From positions 1 to 33,885 of the forward strand of contig JADHNJ010000028.1 of assembly GCA_016779565.1 (NCBI GenBank): DNA of 33,885 nucleotides. Reading direction: 5' to 3'. Below the pieces are notes generated by a model. It saw nothing but the letters and a program-made list of their open reading frames with translations. It did not search any database and was not told the origin of the DNA. Position 1 is the stretch's first letter. Each line of letters begins with the position of its first letter. Below are positions 25,360 through 33,794 of this stretch, one piece after another. The translations under genes and the position numbers were made by a program. The DNA is from Pseudomonadales bacterium. GTDB taxonomy: Bacteria > Pseudomonadota > Gammaproteobacteria > Pseudomonadales > Azotimanducaceae.

Positions 25360-25947
25360 TTGGCCGTGATTGGCGCTCTTGTGCTCGCAGGCGGCGCGGG
25401 CCGGCGGTTTGGCGCTGATAAACGTATTGCGGCTCTACCCTCCGGTAAGTCTTTACTAGAAGCGACTGTTTCGAGTCTTAGCGCTTCTTTCGAGGAAATT
25501 CTACTCGTACTCAGACCAGGCGACGAGGTTCTCGCGAGTGCTCTTTCTCAAGCATGCACCAAACTCACCTGCGTTTTTGCGCCGAAGGCTACCCTTGGCA
25601 TGGGGCACAGTTTGGCCCACGGGGCGAGCCTAATAAGCGACTGGGAGGGCGCAGCCATCTGTCTAGGTGATATGCCTTTTATTCAGCCGCGCAGTTTCCA
25701 ACAGATTCAGTTAGCATTTTTTGAATCCGAGCTCGAAGCGCCAATCATTAGCCCAAGCTATGAGCGCCGCCCAGGACATCCGGTATTATTTCATCATCGG
25801 TATTTTGCGGCCCTTGGGGCACTTAAAGGTGACCAAGGCGCCAGAAGGCTGCTGCTCGAACACCCAGAATCTGTCATCGACTTGGCGCTCTCAGATGCTG
25901 GAATTTTACAAGATGTAGATCGACCGAGTGATATTAATAGGCCGTAA
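25360..25947 (+). CDS. MobA-like nucleotidyltransferase (MocA type)
   Basis: A 195-residue NTP-transferase. The nucleotide-binding signature LVLAGGAGRRFGADKR is near the N-terminus. The metal aspartate is in CLGDMPF and the substrate loop YERRPGHPVLF matches the MobA/MocA group. Coupled to xdhC, the most likely job is adding CMP (MocA) or GMP to molybdopterin for a hydroxylase. Start is TTG 25360 or GTG 25366. I could not separate them, as both follow the xdhC stop closely. A weak hairpin TAGGC/GCCTA overlaps the stop (25938-25954) with TTTT eight bases later, a poor terminator candidate. Confidence 0.85.
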   Translation: MAVIGALVLAGGAGRRFGADKRIAALPSGKSLLEATVSSLSASFEEILLVLRPGDEVLASALSQACTKLTCVFAPKATLGMGHSLAHGASLISDWEGAAICLGDMPFIQPRSFQQIQLAFFESELEAPIISPSYERRPGHPVLFHHRYFAALGALKGDQGARRLLLEHPESVIDLALSDAGILQDVDRPSDINRP

Positions 25948-26062
25948 ACGCCTACCACCCTTTTATCTCGCAAATCGACGCCACAGCCTTAGAGAAGTTC
26001 CTGGACGTACCCCTTGCCAACCTCTAGAGCACCCACAGATCAAAGAGGCAATTAAGATCAAC

Positions 26063-26953
26063 CTAGGGGGACGCCGTTTCATCCACTTTGCGATTTGCCC
26101 AACCCAGTTTCGACCGACACACGCCATAGAAATTCTGTCCGCCAGGATGAATCAGGGCCAACGGCTTGGCAAACTTTTTGACCCGAACCGATTCTCCAGG
26201 ATGTAGCCGAAACTCTAGCTGCGAATCAAAGCTCACTTTGGCTTCCGCCCCAAATTTCTCGCCTAAGGTAATTCTCAACTCTGAATCCCCTGGCACGACT
26301 AAAGGTCTTGAATTCAGGGAATGTGGAAACATCGGTACCAGCGCGATGGCATTCAACGAGGGATGCATGATCGGACCGCCAGCACTTAAAGCATAGGCCG
26401 TGGACCCTGTTGGTGAAGAGACAATGAGGCCATCCGATGATTGGGTATAAACAAAAACTTCGTCGATATATAGATCGAACTCAATCATTCGCGCCATGGT
26501 TGCCGAATGTATCGTGACCTCATTTAAGGCCGTCGCTTCTGCGGCGTTTTCACCGTCATCGAACCGGCCCTGGAGCAAAAAGTGAGCTTCGGTATCGCTA
26601 TCTCCCGACAGCACGGCATTTAACTGTGACTCGATAGCGTCGGGAGCAACATCCGCCAAGAAGCCTAATCGGCCTCGGTTGATGCCCAGCAAGGGGACGC
26701 CAAAGGGCGCAACATCGCGCGCCGCACTCAGCATGCTACCGTCTCCGCCGATGGCAATCACAAGGTCCGCCGCGCCACAAATTACCTCTCGAGGCGTTAG
26801 GGCGATTCCTGGTACCGCCTGAGCCGCGGCCTCCGATTGCTCGAGCATCACCTCGATGCCTCGGGCCTCGAGCACCGCAACAACCCTCCGCATGGATTCA
26901 ACCACTAGCGGCCCAGAAATACTGGCGAAAATACCTACGCGCTTAAATGCCAT
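26063..26953 (-). CDS. nadK: NAD kinase
   Basis: A 296-residue enzyme (E. coli 292) that phosphorylates NAD to NADP with ATP in the cytoplasm. The GGDGS motif is at 69-73, with catalytic D71. ALNEVTIH and SSPTGSTAYALSAGGPI are intact. AAGGTAA lies 6-9 nt before the ATG. A promoter is proposed at 26987-27015. It converges on the MobA-like gene, with 115 bp between stops and no gene in that gap. Upstream it is divergent from cysE. Confidence 0.96.
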   Translation of the reverse strand: MAFKRVGIFASISGPLVVESMRRVVAVLEARGIEVMLEQSEAAAQAVPGIALTPREVICGAADLVIAIGGDGSMLSAARDVAPFGVPLLGINRGRLGFLADVAPDAIESQLNAVLSGDSDTEAHFLLQGRFDDGENAAEATALNEVTIHSATMARMIEFDLYIDEVFVYTQSSDGLIVSSPTGSTAYALSAGGPIMHPSLNAIALVPMFPHSLNSRPLVVPGDSELRITLGEKFGAEAKVSFDSQLEFRLHPGESVRVKKFAKPLALIHPGGQNFYGVCRSKLGWANRKVDETASP

Positions 26954-26986
26954 ACAGCGTTACCTTTGATATCGCGAACTCCGGGC

Positions 26987-27015
26987 ATTTAATGAAAGAT
27001 TCCCCCAGAATTCAA
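26987..27015 (-). promoter_or_regulatory. Candidate nadK promoter
   Basis: Leftward: TTGAAT (27015-27010), a 17-nt spacer and TTAAAT (26992-26987), four of six matches in each. It lies about 34 bp before the nadK start. Confidence 0.35.
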
Positions 27016-27117
27016 TCTTAACGCTTAATAACTACTAGTTGTATCTAACTTGATTCTTAGAACTTCCTGTTGAGGGAGGTTGCATTCGTTGGCCGCTGGC
27101 CTAACTATACCGCTAGC

Positions 27118-27123
27118 AGGAGG
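27118..27123 (+). promoter_or_regulatory. Ribosome binding site of cysE
   Basis: AGGAGG, 9 nt before the ATG at 27133. It decides this start over the in-frame GTG-type start at 27070. Confidence 0.7.
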
Positions 27124-27132
27124 GGTTCAACC

Positions 27133-27945
27133 ATGCGTGATAGAATCAGCAGACGACATGCTAACGAGTTCAGTTCTGGCAGTAATGTTGCAGAACTCCA
27201 AACCGCCGGATCGCTTTGGCAAGCAATTCGTCACGAGGTTAAACTGCGCGCGGATTTTGAGCCGATCATGTCGACGTTTTTTCACGCGTCAGTACTTAAC
27301 CATAATACCATCGAGGGTGCGCTCAGTTTTATCTTGGCAAGCAAGCTAGACAGCCCCGTGGTGTCTAGCATGGCTATTCGAGAGATCATCGAACAAGCCT
27401 ACGCCCAAGACCCGTCCATTATTCACGCGGCGGAAATTGACATTAAAGCCACCCGAGAACGCGACCCTGCTTGCAACAGCTACTCAACACCATTTCTTTT
27501 TTACAAAGGCTTCCATGCCCTGCAATCACAACGTGTTGCGCATTGGCTATGGCAAGAGGAGCGGCACTCCCTCGCATTTTATTTTCAGAATCAGACCAGT
27601 AATTTGTTCGGAATAGATATTCACCCGGCTGCATCAATCGGCTGCGGCATCATGCTTGATCATGCCACTGGTCTGGTCGTAGGCGAAACGGCTGTTATCG
27701 ATGATGATGTTTCTATTCTTCATGGTGTAACGCTCGGCGGTACAGGGAAAGTCGCCGGTGACCGGCACCCCAAAATCCGCAAAAACGTCATTATCGGCGC
27801 CAACGCAACCCTACTTGGCAATATTGAAATTGGTCCTTCAGCCAAAGTTGGTGCCGGCAGTGTGGTATTAAACGACGTCCCAGCGAACGTCACCGTTGCC
27901 GGGGTACCGGCCACTATCGTCAAACGGTCGCCAGATTTAAACTAG
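27133..27945 (+). CDS. cysE: Serine O-acetyltransferase, short C-terminus
   Basis: A 270-residue enzyme that makes O-acetylserine from serine and acetyl-CoA, the entry to cysteine synthesis. The helical N-domain includes RDPACNSYSTPFLFYKGFHAL (about 110-130). The left-handed beta-helix has the catalytic H177 (MLDHATG), GETAVID and GGTGKVAGDRHPKI. The N-terminus is about 20 residues longer than in E. coli, while the protein stops at GVPATIVKRSPDLN. The ~30-residue tail ending in Ile that docks CysK in E. coli is missing. The last 26 bp overlap the convergent PLP-enzyme gene. Start chosen by AGGAGG upstream. Confidence 0.93.
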   Translation: MRDRISRRHANEFSSGSNVAELQTAGSLWQAIRHEVKLRADFEPIMSTFFHASVLNHNTIEGALSFILASKLDSPVVSSMAIREIIEQAYAQDPSIIHAAEIDIKATRERDPACNSYSTPFLFYKGFHALQSQRVAHWLWQEERHSLAFYFQNQTSNLFGIDIHPAASIGCGIMLDHATGLVVGETAVIDDDVSILHGVTLGGTGKVAGDRHPKIRKNVIIGANATLLGNIEIGPSAKVGAGSVVLNDVPANVTVAGVPATIVKRSPDLN

Positions 27946-28816
27946 CCTCCAAACTTGGATATCCCCGACGACCCTGCAAGCCGCCAGTATGAAGGATCAC
28001 TCGATTGGCCTTTTTGTTATGGGACTCCGCTGCTCTAAGCGCATAGGCCAGACATTTCGCGTTATAAATAGGATCTAACAATACGTTGTGGGCGGCTTCG
28101 AACTCCTGCATCAGTCTTTGCAGCGCTGGCGGACATCGGCCATAACCACCGAACCTTGTCTCGGGCAACAACTCGAAGGTCACCCCAGGATGAACTTGAC
28201 CTTGTGTCCAGCGTGCAATGTCGCTCTGCTGCGCTTCGATCTTTTTTAAGGCGGAGACTCCTACGACATGGCAAGGGTGATTCAAGGCGCATAATATGCC
28301 CGCCATAGTACCGCCTGTGCCAACGGGCAAATACAACTCATTGACGCGGCCTAATTGGCGCTCAACGTCACCAACGATTTCCCGAGCACCCGCTACACCC
28401 AGCGCTGAACTACCACCCTCTGGCACGAAATAACTCCCGGGGTATGATTGCTCAATTTGCTCAACGAAACTTAAAAGATGGCGATTACGATAGGTGCCTC
28501 GGGAGATGAACTCCAGATGCATGCCAAAGGATACTGCGTCATTGAGCATAGCCGTTCTAGGGGCTGCGGCGTCGCCTCGAATCAACCCTACCGTTGACAG
28601 ACCAACCGTGTTTCCGAGCTGGGCGAGCGCCAGTACATGATTGGACCAAACACCCCCTAGGCTGACCACACAACTTGCCCCTCGGGCCTTGGCCTCATGC
28701 AGTATTGGCTTTAGCTTGTAGCCCTTATTGCCGAGACCCGGGTGCATTGCATCTAGGTAGAACAGCGAGATCCCTGGCTGAAGTATTTGCCATGCCTGCG
28801 CTGCCGATTGCCCCAT
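27920..28816 (-). CDS. PLP enzyme, D-cysteine desulfhydrase/ACC-deaminase-like
   Basis: A 298-residue fold-type II PLP protein. The likely Schiff-base lysine is K31 in GLGNKGYKL. The conserved SNH (VWSNHVLALA), VPEGGSSALG and phosphate loop GTGGTMAG are present, and the C-terminus has HTGGLQGR. It is about 30 residues shorter than E. coli DcyD, missing the usual lead-in before the lysine. Members release sulfide or ammonia from D-cysteine, ACC or related amino acids. The true substrate is unknown. It follows the MAPEG gene by 3 bp on the same strand and ends inside cysE, tail-to-tail. Confidence 0.85.
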   Translation of the reverse strand: MGQSAAQAWQILQPGISLFYLDAMHPGLGNKGYKLKPILHEAKARGASCVVSLGGVWSNHVLALAQLGNTVGLSTVGLIRGDAAAPRTAMLNDAVSFGMHLEFISRGTYRNRHLLSFVEQIEQSYPGSYFVPEGGSSALGVAGAREIVGDVERQLGRVNELYLPVGTGGTMAGILCALNHPCHVVGVSALKKIEAQQSDIARWTQGQVHPGVTFELLPETRFGGYGRCPPALQRLMQEFEAAHNVLLDPIYNAKCLAYALRAAESHNKKANRVILHTGGLQGRRGYPSLEASLNLATV

Positions 28817-28819
28817 GGA

Positions 28820-29200
28820 TTAAGCTGCAACAACACCCGCTAGCACGAGGGCCATATAAATCAAACAACCAAAGGACCCAACCCAGATCAACGAGCGAAG
28901 ACCCACAATGCCCAATGCATAAGTTGCAACGTAAGCCCCACGTAACGCTAACCAAAGAGAGGCCACAAAAGTAAGGTCAATACCCTGCATTTCTGCAAGC
29001 ACTGCCAACACCAAAAATGCCGGCAAACTTTCTTGAAAATTGGTAGCAGCCCGCTGGACACGAGCGAGCGTCGGCGTGGGCTCTGGTGGGTTTTCCCGAT
29101 TTGAAAGCAGATAGGTAGCATTGTTTAAATTCAGCAGCATTGGCAACAGCCAGATCTGAACCGCTGCAAGTAATAAAGCCAATAAGATAAGTGTCGTCAT
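28820..29200 (-). CDS. MAPEG-family membrane protein
   Basis: A 126-residue protein with four hydrophobic helices (about 3-23, 58-72, 76-98, 104-124). The segment ARVQRAATNFQESLPAF (46-62) is the typical MAPEG signature. Bacterial members are inner-membrane proteins, some with glutathione transferase or peroxidase activity, but the substrate cannot be told here. GGAG lies 7 nt before the ATG. It is followed by the PLP enzyme after 3 bp, so the two are probably co-translated. The 281 bp between it and the pump gene show no gene and no clear terminator. Confidence 0.85.
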   Translation of the reverse strand: MTTLILLALLLAAVQIWLLPMLLNLNNATYLLSNRENPPEPTPTLARVQRAATNFQESLPAFLVLAVLAEMQGIDLTFVASLWLALRGAYVATYALGIVGLRSLIWVGSFGCLIYMALVLAGVVAA

Positions 29201-29481
29201 GAAAGAGCTCCGATAGTGGATCGCTTCATGATGCCCTGTTCAAAATGTCCTGACCAGCGGTAAAAGCGTCCAAAGCCTTGCGATTTTGTTACTGGCAGCT
29301 TTAGCGCATCATTCACGGCGACGAGGCCTTGACTCCCTACAACCGCCTTTTAAGCCGAATCATCAGCCGCAGGGCTGGGTTGCAAAGCCTTGAATGTGGC
29401 TTATTCACAGAGATTTTTTCGAGTGGTAACGCGGGTATGGGTATCGTGAGCAATCTCATCGATTGCCTCGCTGGGGCTCTA

Positions 29482-32400
29482 TCAGTCCGTAGCTAAACGC
29501 CTTGCCCACAAATTTTTCGCCAGAGTTTTGAGCTGTTGCTTGCGATGCTCAACGCGATAAGGCAACGCGAGCATTGCTGGGGTTGCGATCAGGGTCAAAA
29601 TAGATGCAAAGGCCATCCCTGATACGATGGCTTGAGACAAGGGCACCCAAAGTGACGACAACATACTGCCATAGGTAATTGTTCGATTGAGCATATCAAT
29701 ACTAAAGTTCATTGCCAGAGGCAAAAGACCAAATACGGTGGTCAGCGTGGTCAGCACCACAGGACGCAGCCGCTGGGTGCCGGTTCGGACAATCAGCATG
29801 ATAGGGTCTGCCGCAGGGTGATTCCGCCTGAGTTCATTAAACGTGTCGATCAGTACGATATTATTGTTCACCACAATCCCCGCGAGGGCGACAATCCCTA
29901 TTCCCGTTAGCAGTGAGCTGAAGGGATTGCCAGTGACCAATAACCCGATCAACACTCCGGCAGTTGACATCACCACCGCGAATAATATCAATACAGATTG
30001 GTAGAAGCTGTTGAACTGGGTAACCAACAACACAAACATCAACAGCAGCGACAAACCGAAGGCTGTCGCGGTGAAAGCCTGCGACTCTTGTTGCTCTTCA
30101 TCGGCCCCCCGAAAGGTAACCGTCACACCGGGATCGAAGGCCTGGGTCGTCAGCCATGCTTGTAATTCCTTAACTTTGGTATCAGCCAAGACCCCTGTAG
30201 CAACGTTAGATCGCACATAATCGACTGGGGTTCCGTTAAAGCGCTGAATCGTACCGACATTGGGTTTAGCCTCTGTTGTAACAAAGTTAGAAATCGGCAC
30301 CATACCCTCCGGGGTTGACACCCGCAGCGCGTCGATGGCTTTAATGCCTCGGTCTTGGTCAGGGTAGCGAATGCGAATATCTACAGCATCATCGCTACGG
30401 TCAGGTCGATATTCGCCAATTTTGATGCCGGCTGTAATCAGCTGGACGGCCACACCCACTTGAGTGACGTCAGCACCGTACATTGCGGCTCTGGCGCGAT
30501 CGACAGCAAGCCGCCACTCTATTCCCGGCTTAGCCAGAGAGTCCTCTATATCGACGAGGCCTTCGGTTCGTTCCATCTGGGCACGCACTCGCTTGAGCGC
30601 CGGCGTGATTAACTCACGATTGAATGCAGAGATTTCAACCTCTATCGGTTTGCCCTGTCTGGGCCCCTGCTCCATAGCTTCAATTTCAACATTTACGCCT
30701 GCGATCTGACGGCCGCCTCGGCGAACATCCTCGAAAATGGCATCCGTCCCCCGGGTACGATCATTCTCTGGGAGCATCTGCAGAAACAAAGTGCCGATCT
30801 CGTCACCACCCGGATTGGATCGGGCGAATGTGTTGAGTTCGGCAACCCCATTCACCTCGAGCAGCATGTCCTCGACCTCACCGACCAGCCTATTGGCTTC
30901 AAACGCAGATAAATTGCCCGGAGACTTAACAAGCACTCGAGCGAATTGTGGTTCGGCGTTTGAGTAGAAAATCACCCCATTTCCCCATTGTCCATATGCC
31001 CAAAAGCTGGCGAACAAAATACCAACGGTGACAAACAGGGTGAGAAAAACGTGATGGCTACACCACCACAGGACCCGGGCATATCCGCCGGTGAAGCCCT
31101 TAATTTGCAGCGGATTACCAGACTCCATGGTCTTAAGATTATGCAACATGCCCTCTTGATCGGCACCAGGCCTACCAATCAGCGCGCCTATGGCGGGACC
31201 AAAAACTAGCGCATACAGTAAGCTACCCGACAATACAGCAAATACGGTGACCGGCAGATAGCGCATAAACTTACCGACGATGCCTGGCCAGAACATAAGC
31301 GGTAAAAATGCTGCCAGCGTTGTTGCGATCGAAGCAACAACAGGCCAAAACATGCGCTTTGCGGCGGCGGCGTAAGCTTGGCGTCGATGTTCGCCTTCTA
31401 ACATGCGTCGATCGGCATACTCAGTCACAACGATCGCACCGTCGATCAGCATCCCTAAGGCGAGCAACATCCCAAACATCACCATGAAGTTATAGGTAAA
31501 ACCAATCACGTAAAGGATCGTCACGGCAAACATCAAAGACATTGGAATGCCTAATCCCACAATCAGCCCAGAGCGAAAGCCCATCGCAGCAACTACGATA
31601 ATCATCACTAAAGCCAATGCGGTCAGAATATTGCCCTGCAGTTCATTAACCTGAAGTAACGCCCAAGGGGCCTGATCGATCGTGTAAATAATTTCGATTT
31701 TGCCAGGCAGTGAGGGCTTTAATGCCTCAACTTCGGCTTTAGCGGCTGCCACCGTATCAATAATATTGGCCTGGGCGCGCTTGGTAACGTTAATACTGAT
31801 GGCCTTTTCACCATTGACCCGAACAAACCCGCTTCGATCTTTAAACCGTCTTTGAATTTCTGCGACATCGCTCAAAGTGACGACCGCATTCGCTGTCGTT
31901 TTCACGGGCAGATCGTACAAATCGCTCGCCGATTCAATAACGCTCGGCACTTTGAGCGCGAATCGGCCCTCGCCATTGTCTAAGCTGCCTGCTGGCACCA
32001 ATCGATTATTCCTAGCAATCACTGAAATAAGCGCTTCACCTGAGATCTGATAAGCCTCTAGCGCTGCTGGCTTAATCGTCACTTCTAGCACTTCCTCTCG
32101 ATGTCCCGACATCTCAGCTTTAAGCACATTAGGTAGCGCTTCGATCCGGTCTCTCAGATCAAGTGCTGCCAAATAGAGCATGCGCTCGGGCACATCGTCG
32201 CCGGCTACATTAACCTGAAGAACCGGAAAATCATCGGTGCTCATTTCTTGAATGACAGGTTCTTCGGTAGAGCTGGGCAATTCAACTTTCGCTCGATCAA
32301 CTGCATCCCGAACATCAACTAGCGCTTCATCAACATCTCGATCAGCGTCGAACTGCACCACTACGGTAGATACATTTTCTCCTGAGTAGGACTGCAACTC

Positions 32401-32637
32401 CTCAACCCCTTCAACAGAGCGCAGTTCATTCTCGAGCGGCAGAACCAGCAAGCGCTCGCCATCTTCAGCAGAGATGCCTTCATTGAAAACTTGGATTCGG
32501 AAAAAGGGAACGGCAATACTCGGGTCGCTCTCAACAGGAATCGACCGCAGACTCGCTATGCCAGTCAACAACACCATAAACAATAACAAAAGCGTGGTGC
32601 GAGGTCGGCCTACAACCGTATCGATAAAAGCGTTCAC
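29482..32637 (-). CDS. RND efflux pump, inner-membrane subunit
   Basis: A 1051-residue HAE1-type transporter (family about 1030-1050). The first helix is at about 13-30, followed by a large periplasmic loop, six helices (about 335-490), a second loop and the last six helices (about 860-1020). It should export hydrophobic or amphiphilic compounds using proton flow. In helix 4 the motif is GMLIDGAIVV, keeping one aspartate (D399) where AcrB has two, and in helix 10 N924 stands where AcrB has K940 (VVNNNIVLID). The start is GTG, overlapping the adaptor stop by 4 bp (GTGA). No outer-membrane channel gene is in the window. Confidence 0.93.
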   Translation of the reverse strand: MNAFIDTVVGRPRTTLLLLFMVLLTGIASLRSIPVESDPSIAVPFFRIQVFNEGISAEDGERLLVLPLENELRSVEGVEELQSYSGENVSTVVVQFDADRDVDEALVDVRDAVDRAKVELPSSTEEPVIQEMSTDDFPVLQVNVAGDDVPERMLYLAALDLRDRIEALPNVLKAEMSGHREEVLEVTIKPAALEAYQISGEALISVIARNNRLVPAGSLDNGEGRFALKVPSVIESASDLYDLPVKTTANAVVTLSDVAEIQRRFKDRSGFVRVNGEKAISINVTKRAQANIIDTVAAAKAEVEALKPSLPGKIEIIYTIDQAPWALLQVNELQGNILTALALVMIIVVAAMGFRSGLIVGLGIPMSLMFAVTILYVIGFTYNFMVMFGMLLALGMLIDGAIVVTEYADRRMLEGEHRRQAYAAAAKRMFWPVVASIATTLAAFLPLMFWPGIVGKFMRYLPVTVFAVLSGSLLYALVFGPAIGALIGRPGADQEGMLHNLKTMESGNPLQIKGFTGGYARVLWWCSHHVFLTLFVTVGILFASFWAYGQWGNGVIFYSNAEPQFARVLVKSPGNLSAFEANRLVGEVEDMLLEVNGVAELNTFARSNPGGDEIGTLFLQMLPENDRTRGTDAIFEDVRRGGRQIAGVNVEIEAMEQGPRQGKPIEVEISAFNRELITPALKRVRAQMERTEGLVDIEDSLAKPGIEWRLAVDRARAAMYGADVTQVGVAVQLITAGIKIGEYRPDRSDDAVDIRIRYPDQDRGIKAIDALRVSTPEGMVPISNFVTTEAKPNVGTIQRFNGTPVDYVRSNVATGVLADTKVKELQAWLTTQAFDPGVTVTFRGADEEQQESQAFTATAFGLSLLLMFVLLVTQFNSFYQSVLILFAVVMSTAGVLIGLLVTGNPFSSLLTGIGIVALAGIVVNNNIVLIDTFNELRRNHPAADPIMLIVRTGTQRLRPVVLTTLTTVFGLLPLAMNFSIDMLNRTITYGSMLSSLWVPLSQAIVSGMAFASILTLIATPAMLALPYRVEHRKQQLKTLAKNLWARRLATD

Positions 32638-33761
32638 AGGAGATTTGCGCCTTGACTTATGGCTTCGCTGAAATCGAGCTCAGCTTGCTTGGCCTCAACC
32701 TTCTCGCCGGCAATAACCGACTGCTGGCCAACGACGATTAAATCAATGACCTCAGGAAGCCCTTCTACCCAGACGCCATCTGAGCCCTCTGTTAAGAGAT
32801 CAACGAGGTGCAACTCTACGATGTTATTCTTCGACACAGCTCGCACGCCAGTACGGCCTTCATCATCTAGCACCAAGAGCGCTGGTGAAATTCTGTGCGC
32901 TTTGCTGCGCCCGGTTACGATATTTATCGAGGCCGTGAGGCCGCTATTGATACGCCCGTCGGCATTCGGCAGGAGTGCCTCAATCGCATAGGTTCGCGTG
33001 CCAGCATTCGCTACCTGACTCACGTAACGAACCTGGCCGACAATATTTTGCCCATCTGATAGTTGAGCCGTGACCGGTAGGCCAGAGACCAATCCGCTCA
33101 GCTGCTGCTCAGAGACCTCTCCTACCAATAGCATAGGGTCCAAGTCGACCAAGGTGGCGCAGGCAGTCCCGGGGGTCGCGAATTGGCCAACTTCCATGTG
33201 GATATCTTCGACAACACCCGCAAAAGGCGCCTTGATGCGTAGCTTCGACTTTTCAAGCAGCCGGCGCTGAACCACAGCCTGAGTCGCTGCGACCCGCGCT
33301 TCTGCTGCAGCAACGGCTGAATCTGATTGCAAACCCTTGGCCGCGAGCTGCAAAGCCCCCTGATAATCAAGATCGGCTTGCGACAAAGCTGCAGTCGCCT
33401 CCTTCAAATTTGCATCTCGATCCTCTATAGAAATTTCACAGAGGACATCGCCTTTCACGACCTGATCACCACGATTGACGGTACGAGCCTTTACGAGACC
33501 ACTAATCTGGGATTGAACCACCACGGTGCGTTCTGCCTTGGTTTGACCTCTCACCCGAATCGAACGATCTTGCTCGCTCGCATAGCTGGTACTGATGCGG
33601 ACCACAGAAAGCGGTCTGTCCTCATTTTTTGCTTGACGCGCAAGATTCTTCAAAGCTACCGACTGAGCAGGGCGCGCGCTTTCTTCTTTCAATAGACCGG
33701 ACCCAATCCAGCCAACGATCAAAGCAGCCACGAAAGCAGCTGTTATGTAGGTCTTTCTCAT
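32634..33761 (-). CDS. RND efflux periplasmic adaptor (MFP)
   Basis: A 375-residue adaptor. An N-terminal membrane anchor or signal (about 6-24) is followed by a lipoyl-type half (VVVQSQISGLVKA...GDQVVKGDVL), a helical hairpin rich in A/Q/L (about 115-170), the second lipoyl half (IKAPFAGVVEDIHMEVGQ) and a beta-barrel. It links the inner-membrane pump to an outer channel. No lipobox cysteine is seen, so it is probably anchored by the N-terminal helix. It is co-transcribed with the pump gene (4-bp overlap). GTATAGTTT just before the ATG resembles a -10 box, but no -35 is well placed. Confidence 0.93.
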   Translation of the reverse strand: MRKTYITAAFVAALIVGWIGSGLLKEESARPAQSVALKNLARQAKNEDRPLSVVRISTSYASEQDRSIRVRGQTKAERTVVVQSQISGLVKARTVNRGDQVVKGDVLCEISIEDRDANLKEATAALSQADLDYQGALQLAAKGLQSDSAVAAAEARVAATQAVVQRRLLEKSKLRIKAPFAGVVEDIHMEVGQFATPGTACATLVDLDPMLLVGEVSEQQLSGLVSGLPVTAQLSDGQNIVGQVRYVSQVANAGTRTYAIEALLPNADGRINSGLTASINIVTGRSKAHRISPALLVLDDEGRTGVRAVSKNNIVELHLVDLLTEGSDGVWVEGLPEVIDLIVVGQQSVIAGEKVEAKQAELDFSEAISQGANLL

Positions 33762-33794
33762 GGGCGCAAACTATACCCTGTCGTTTTGATTTTA

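Noticed and set aside
29448-29469. Hairpin GCAATC/GATTGC after the RND pump gene
   Set aside because: Only six pairs plus a bulge and no U-tract on the leftward strand, so not a convincing terminator.
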